From Deltaproteobacteria bacterium (GTDB taxonomy: Bacteria; Desulfobacterota; Desulfobacteria; Desulfobacterales; JAABPS01): DNA of 9,930 bases. Shown here piece after piece: positions 7,002-9,930 of this stretch. The stretch's first letter is position 1. Every line of letters starts with the position of its first letter. Position numbers and translations under genes: made by a program. The notes beneath the pieces were generated by a model. That model was not told the origin of the DNA. It saw only the letters and a program-made list of their open reading frames with translations, and searched no databases. The DNA lies in the NCBI GenBank assembly GCA_019309685.1, contig JAFDFT010000045.1:1-9930 (forward strand), written 5' to 3'.

Positions 7002-7030
7002 TTGACAAGTAAGTATTTGAAGTATATGCT
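7002..7030 (+). promoter_or_regulatory. Sigma-70 promoter for the DUF4388 gene
   Basis: A perfect -35 box TTGACA (7002-7007), an ideal 17-base spacer and a -10 box TATGCT (7025-7030; 4 of 6 matches). Transcription would begin near 7037, giving a leader of about 113 bases before the ATG at 7150. This is the best promoter match in the window. Confidence 0.6.
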
Positions 7031-7149
7031 AAATCAAAATATATTAACATAATTGAAATCGGTTTGCCATTTTCAGTTAAATGTCCGTCTAAATTATGTT
7101 TGAAATAACCAAATCCTTCAACCATACCTTAGAAAGGGATCAATAGCGT

Positions 7150-8607
7150 ATGTCATTAAAAGGTACATTTGCCTCGTATTATGCTTCCAGTCTTTTAAAG
7201 CTCTTTAACTCAGATAAAAAGTCAGGTGAACTTATAGTAAGAAATGGTAAAGACGAAACAACTGTTTATATGGCAGCAGGAAATGTTGTCTATGCCACGA
7301 GTACGCAGAAGGAACTTCGCCTCGGAGCATTCTTGATTAGCCAGGAGATCATCACTCCTGAACAGCATGAGATGTGCATCGAAATTTCTAAAGCCAGAAA
7401 AAGCCCGCTTGGAAAAATACTTTTAGAGAAAGGATATCTTACCAGTGTTGAATTAAAACAGATTATCGGAGAGCAAATCGAACAAATTATTTTTAGCCTA
7501 CTCCTTTGGGAAAAAGGAGATTTTGACTTTAAAGAGAGTGATACACCTCATAAAGGTGTAGATATCGCTCCAATAAACATTTTAAATTTGATCGAAGATG
7601 CATCTCAACGAATTGAAGAGATGACAGTACTGCTAAAACAAATCCCTAATGAAAAGATCATATTCAAGATGGCTGATGATGTCAGTGATGCTGGTGAAAT
7701 AAAACTCAATGCGAATGAATGGCGTATTCTTGCGCTTGTCAATGGCCAAAGGTCAGTGAGACAGCTTGTAACAGACAGCGGATATGAGGAGTTTGAAGTC
7801 TACAAAGTATTATCCTCTTTGCTGGCAACAGGACATATTCAGGGATACGATAAAAAACCGATTTCTAATAAAAATGAAGTTGATTCTTATAAAACTGAGC
7901 TGCAAGTGGATGCAAACGATATTTTAGTACATACTGAAGAAGCTGCTGAAGCTTACAAAAAAGAAGAACTACCTCCATTAGAAAATAAACTGACACCCCA
8001 AAAAAAAACTGAAAATAAAAAAGCTGTTGTAAAGGCTGAACCAGAAGTCATCAAGGATGAAGAGCCTGGCGTAACGCCAGAATTGGAAACTGTCGAGGAT
8101 GGCAAATCAGAATCTCAATCAGCAGCTCCTCCTGCCGATATAAATATTTCTGAAAGTGAGCTTTCTGAAATGGTGACGGTCTATATTGATATTTTGAAAC
8201 CAATTCATAAAATTCTTGAAAACGAACTGGGGATGGAGGCATTTTCAATTATTGATGACAGTAAGCGCCAGCTAAACTCACTTCAGAAAAAGATTTTGAA
8301 AAATTTCCGAGCGGAAAATCCTAGCGCATCTAATATCCATGAAATTATTGAAGCAATAAAAGAAAATCCTGATGCAAAAGATGGCTCTCAGTTGGTAATC
8401 ATCAGTTTTAGCAACCTGATTCAAAAAGTACTCTTAAGAGTACCTGATATTTTAGGTACTCAACCTACACGAAATATTCTGCAGGAGATTGAAAGGGTAA
8501 TCTATCATATTGATAACGAGCAATCCGAAATGATAAAAAAAACCACCATAATCGACGGCATAAAGGACATTTTATTAGAAACTGAACGTGTATTAAGCAA
8601 ACAATAA
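7150..8607 (+). CDS. DUF4388 (PatA N-terminal-like) domain protein with an unassigned C-terminal domain
   Basis: The 485-residue soluble protein starts with a DUF4388/PATAN domain: LKGTFASYYASSLLKLFN (3-20), SGELIVRNG (25-33) and VYMAAGNVVYATS (39-51) are typical. A helical part follows (55-165; LGKILLEKGYLTSVELKQII, 87-106, and LLLWEKGDFDF, 117-127). Residues about 188-232 look like a winged helix (NEWRILALVNGQRSVRQLV, then LLATGHIQGY). An acidic Glu/Lys/Pro-rich linker covers about 236-330, and 332-485 is a mostly helical domain I do not recognise. PATAN proteins are found in bacterial signalling, often around chemotaxis, motility or gliding; the exact role here is unknown. An in-frame TAG two codons before the ATG rules out a longer start; the ribosome site is AAAGGGA (7133-7139), rather far from it. 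It is divergent from the mla cluster and stands alone. Confidence 0.85.
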   Translation: MSLKGTFASYYASSLLKLFNSDKKSGELIVRNGKDETTVYMAAGNVVYATSTQKELRLGAFLISQEIITPEQHEMCIEISKARKSPLGKILLEKGYLTSVELKQIIGEQIEQIIFSLLLWEKGDFDFKESDTPHKGVDIAPINILNLIEDASQRIEEMTVLLKQIPNEKIIFKMADDVSDAGEIKLNANEWRILALVNGQRSVRQLVTDSGYEEFEVYKVLSSLLATGHIQGYDKKPISNKNEVDSYKTELQVDANDILVHTEEAAEAYKKEELPPLENKLTPQKKTENKKAVVKAEPEVIKDEEPGVTPELETVEDGKSESQSAAPPADINISESELSEMVTVYIDILKPIHKILENELGMEAFSIIDDSKRQLNSLQKKILKNFRAENPSASNIHEIIEAIKENPDAKDGSQLVIISFSNLIQKVLLRVPDILGTQPTRNILQEIERVIYHIDNEQSEMIKKTTIIDGIKDILLETERVLSKQ

Positions 8608-8610
8608 ATT

Positions 8611-8633
8611 TACCAAACTCCGGTATTTCTTCT
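8611..8633 (+). terminator. Very weak terminator candidate after the DUF4388 gene
   Basis: TACC (8611-8614) pairs with GGTA (8622-8625), followed by the T-rich TTTCTTCTT. A 4-base-pair stem is too short for a confident intrinsic terminator; it is listed because it is the only candidate between the two convergent genes. Confidence 0.2.
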
Positions 8634-8650
8634 TGAAATTTAACACTATT

Positions 8651-8741
8651 TATTTCCCTGCGATTATATCATTGTTCCTTCAATCTTATTGCCCGACATC
8701 TTAGTGAAATACAGATGACAATTTGGCTATTTCCCTGCGAT
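8651..8741. repeat. Pair of 14-base direct repeats
   Basis: TATTTCCCTGCGAT occurs at 8651-8664 and again at 8728-8741. The second copy covers the last codons (Ile-Ala-Gly-Lys) and stop of the membrane-protein gene; the first lies in the spacer. The spacer copy is not preceded by a homologous open frame, so this is not a clear gene duplication. It may mark a small past duplication or be a short dispersed motif. Confidence 0.45.
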
Positions 8742-9020
8742 CCGAACGCCTCCATAAGCTAAAAAGGATAGGGCAATAGTTCTAAATAATGTCTGAATGG
8801 TAAATACGATATTTTCACTTATGAGCTGATCAAGCAAACGTATATAATCTGCAACAAATAATAAAATAACAGTTATAAGAATTAAATTAATTACATCTCC
8901 GATTTTACCGCCAGAGTACTTTGACCGTGCTTTGTTAAATGCTATTAAGATGAGAATATATATGACTAGAGTGAGAAACAGAATGATAAATTTTGCATTG
9001 GGTGAGAATACAACGCTCAT
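8727..9020 (-). CDS. Small membrane protein with three predicted helices, function unknown
   Basis: A 97-residue hydrophobic protein with membrane helices at about 11-28, 43-64 and 71-91. The loop between helices 1 and 2 carries the positive charges (KARSKYSGGK, 30-39), so by the positive-inside rule that loop and the C-terminus face the cytoplasm and the N-terminus faces out. There is no signal peptide, lipobox or enzymatic motif, and I do not recognise the family. A strong AGGAG site 8 bases before the ATG, with a plausible promoter further up, supports it as a real gene. It converges on the DUF4388 gene (119 bases between stops) and is divergent from ispF; its only likely link to either is location. 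Confidence 0.72.
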   Translation of the reverse strand: MSVVFSPNAKFIILFLTLVIYILILIAFNKARSKYSGGKIGDVINLILITVILLFVADYIRLLDQLISENIVFTIQTLFRTIALSFLAYGGVRIAGK

Positions 9021-9325
9021 GGCTTATACTCCTATGTTTAATTTAAATCTTGAAGAAGATACAATATATGAAATTTAATTTACTTAAATATATAAATTAG
9101 GTCAAGTATTTTAAAAAGAAAGATGCTTTATTTGGAAAATGATCATCCATAAATATAAAAATGATATATTTACCAACTATTCTAATTGTGCTATTTTTTA
9201 TAGAAAGTCATAAAGTGATATTTTTAGTATATTTCGCATGAATGAAGAATGTTGATTTATTAGACAAAGTGATTAACAGGTTGTATTTACATATTAATTT
9301 AAGTTAACTGTCAGCCGGAAATACA
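9021..9325. other. Divergent AT-rich spacer between the small membrane protein gene and ispF
   Basis: The 305-base spacer holds a leftward promoter candidate (9077-9105). For ispF only poor matches are visible, for example TAGACA (9261-9266) with a 17-base gap to TATTTA, and a short palindrome AGTTAACT (9302-9309) lies close to the ispF start. No gene, RNA or repeat array is visible here. Confidence 0.5.
9077..9105 (-). promoter_or_regulatory. Promoter candidate for the small membrane protein gene
   Basis: On the minus strand, TTGACC (9105..9100; 5 of 6 matches), a 17-base spacer and TAAATT (9082..9077; 4 of 6 matches). Transcription would begin near 9070, about 50 bases before the ATG at 9020. 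Confidence 0.4.
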
Positions 9326-9793
9326 ATGCGGATCGGATATGGATATGATGTTCATCAGCTCGTAAAAAGAAGAAATCTATTTTTAGGTGGAGTACTTATT
9401 CCTTATAAAAAGGGGCTGCTGGGGCATTCAGATGCAGATGTCTTGGTTCACGCTGTTTGTGATGCAATTCTTGGTGCAGCGGCTCTTGGTGATATTGGAA
9501 TGCACTTTCCTGACACAGATCATTCATTTAAAAATATTAAAAGCTTGGTCCTGCTTAAAAAATCCTGTGAGATGGTTAAAGACTCGGGTTTTTCTATATA
9601 CAACATTGATTCAACTATAATCGCTCAAGCACCAAAACTTTTTTCATATAGAAATAAAATGCGAGAAAACCTTGCTTTATGCACAGGTATGGATTTAAAA
9701 GATGTTAATATCAAATTTACAACCGCTGATAGTCTTGGTTTTATTGGCAAAGGAAAAGGAATAGCTGCTGCGTGCGTTGTGCTTATCGGGTGA
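9326..9793 (+). CDS. ispF: 2-C-methyl-D-erythritol 2,4-cyclodiphosphate synthase
   Basis: Converts CDP-methylerythritol 2-phosphate to methylerythritol cyclodiphosphate, releasing CMP, in the MEP pathway of isoprenoid synthesis. At 155 residues it is full length. The zinc ligands Asp8 and His10 (RIGYGYDVHQL) and His42 are present, with the family signature SDADVLVHAVCDA (35-47), GDIGMHFPDTD (55-65) and the C-terminal TTADSLGFIGKGKGIAA (132-148). That last motif differs from the usual TTTE-LGF-GRGEG: Asp135 stands where Glu binds the second metal, and two lysines replace Arg142 and Glu144 (E. coli numbering, recalled from the family). The changes look conservative for catalysis. The ATG has a weak GGA site 8 bases upstream. 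It is followed 79 bases later by cysS, a common arrangement; ispD, often adjacent, is not on its left. Confidence 0.96.
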   Translation: MRIGYGYDVHQLVKRRNLFLGGVLIPYKKGLLGHSDADVLVHAVCDAILGAAALGDIGMHFPDTDHSFKNIKSLVLLKKSCEMVKDSGFSIYNIDSTIIAQAPKLFSYRNKMRENLALCTGMDLKDVNIKFTTADSLGFIGKGKGIAAACVVLIG

Positions 9794-9872
9794 TATCCGT
9801 AAGCATATCTGTTATTCTAGTATGATTATTATAAGTTATAAATATTTATCCGTTAATTAAACTATTCATATA

Positions 9873-9930
9873 ATGTCACTTCGAATTTACAATACACTTA
9901 GCAGGAAAAAAGAAACTTTTGAACCACTGA
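9873..9930 (+). CDS. cysS: Cysteinyl-tRNA synthetase, N-terminal fragment cut by the window edge
   Basis: The first 19 codons read MSLRIYNTLSRKKETFEPL, which matches the usual start of bacterial CysRS (LRIYNTLTRKKE-F-P). The enzyme charges tRNA-Cys in the cytoplasm; its catalytic HIGH and KMSKS motifs lie outside the window. No Shine-Dalgarno is visible before the ATG, which is odd for a housekeeping gene, but the homology fixes the start. It is co-directional with ispF and likely co-transcribed with it. Confidence 0.85.
   Translation, partial: MSLRIYNTLSRKKETFEPL

Larger units (their letters stand above)
6726..7149. other. Divergent AT-rich intergenic region
   Basis: This 424-base spacer separates the leftward mla cluster from the rightward DUF4388 gene. 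It holds a good rightward sigma-70 promoter (7002-7030), a 14-base palindrome (6954-6967) and a weak leftward promoter candidate (6780-6807). Open frames are very short: one of 17 codons at 6801 and one of 16 codons at 7096, neither with a Shine-Dalgarno. I see no tRNA, riboswitch or repeat array in it. Confidence 0.6.

Noticed and set aside
9387..9620. 77-codon plus-strand frame inside ispF
   Set aside because: Fully contained in ispF in another frame, and ispF has all its catalytic residues.

Overview
The window looks like chromosomal DNA of a diderm, AT-rich bacterium, most likely a Desulfobacterota (former deltaproteobacterial) lineage. That rests on an Mla-type lipid transport system with a PF03886-type lipoprotein (which needs an outer membrane), a PatA-N/DUF4388 protein, and an ispF-cysS arrangement common in that group. 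The placement is inference; no rRNA or other marker is present. There are no tRNAs, CRISPR arrays or recognisable insertion sequences.

Positions 167-6725 (minus strand, read right to left) hold a tightly spaced co-directional cluster: a 62-residue cysteine-rich protein, a STAS-MlaE permease, the MlaF ATPase, the substrate-binding MlaD, an ABC-transport auxiliary lipoprotein, a membrane protein with an N-terminal cyclic-nucleotide-binding domain and a PAS domain, and glucose-6-phosphate isomerase. Gaps are 77, 3, 18, 44, 16 and 8 bases, so one transcript is likely. MlaE, MlaF, MlaD and the lipoprotein together look like a complete machine for moving phospholipid between the inner and outer membranes. 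The STAS domain fused to MlaE replaces the separate MlaB subunit, and the lipoprotein takes the place of soluble MlaC. Beyond pgi lies a short GC-rich block and a strong ribosome binding site for a gene that starts at the window edge.

Positions 6726-7149 are an AT-rich divergent intergenic region. It carries a good sigma-70 promoter and a perfect 14-base palindrome upstream of the rightward gene at 7150-8607. That gene encodes a 485-residue protein with a DUF4388 N-terminus, a winged-helix-like segment, an acidic linker and an unrecognised helical C-terminal domain. A convergent gene (8727-9020, minus) encodes a small three-helix membrane protein with a strong ribosome binding site.

A second divergent spacer (9021-9325) leads to ispF (MEP isoprenoid pathway) and then to the first 19 codons of cysS (cysteinyl-tRNA synthetase), which runs off the right end. 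The most interesting parts are the inside-out architecture of the cyclic-nucleotide/PAS membrane protein next to the lipid transporter, the glutamate at the usual STAS phosphorylation position, the cysteine-rich leader gene, and the unassigned C-terminal domain of the DUF4388 protein.
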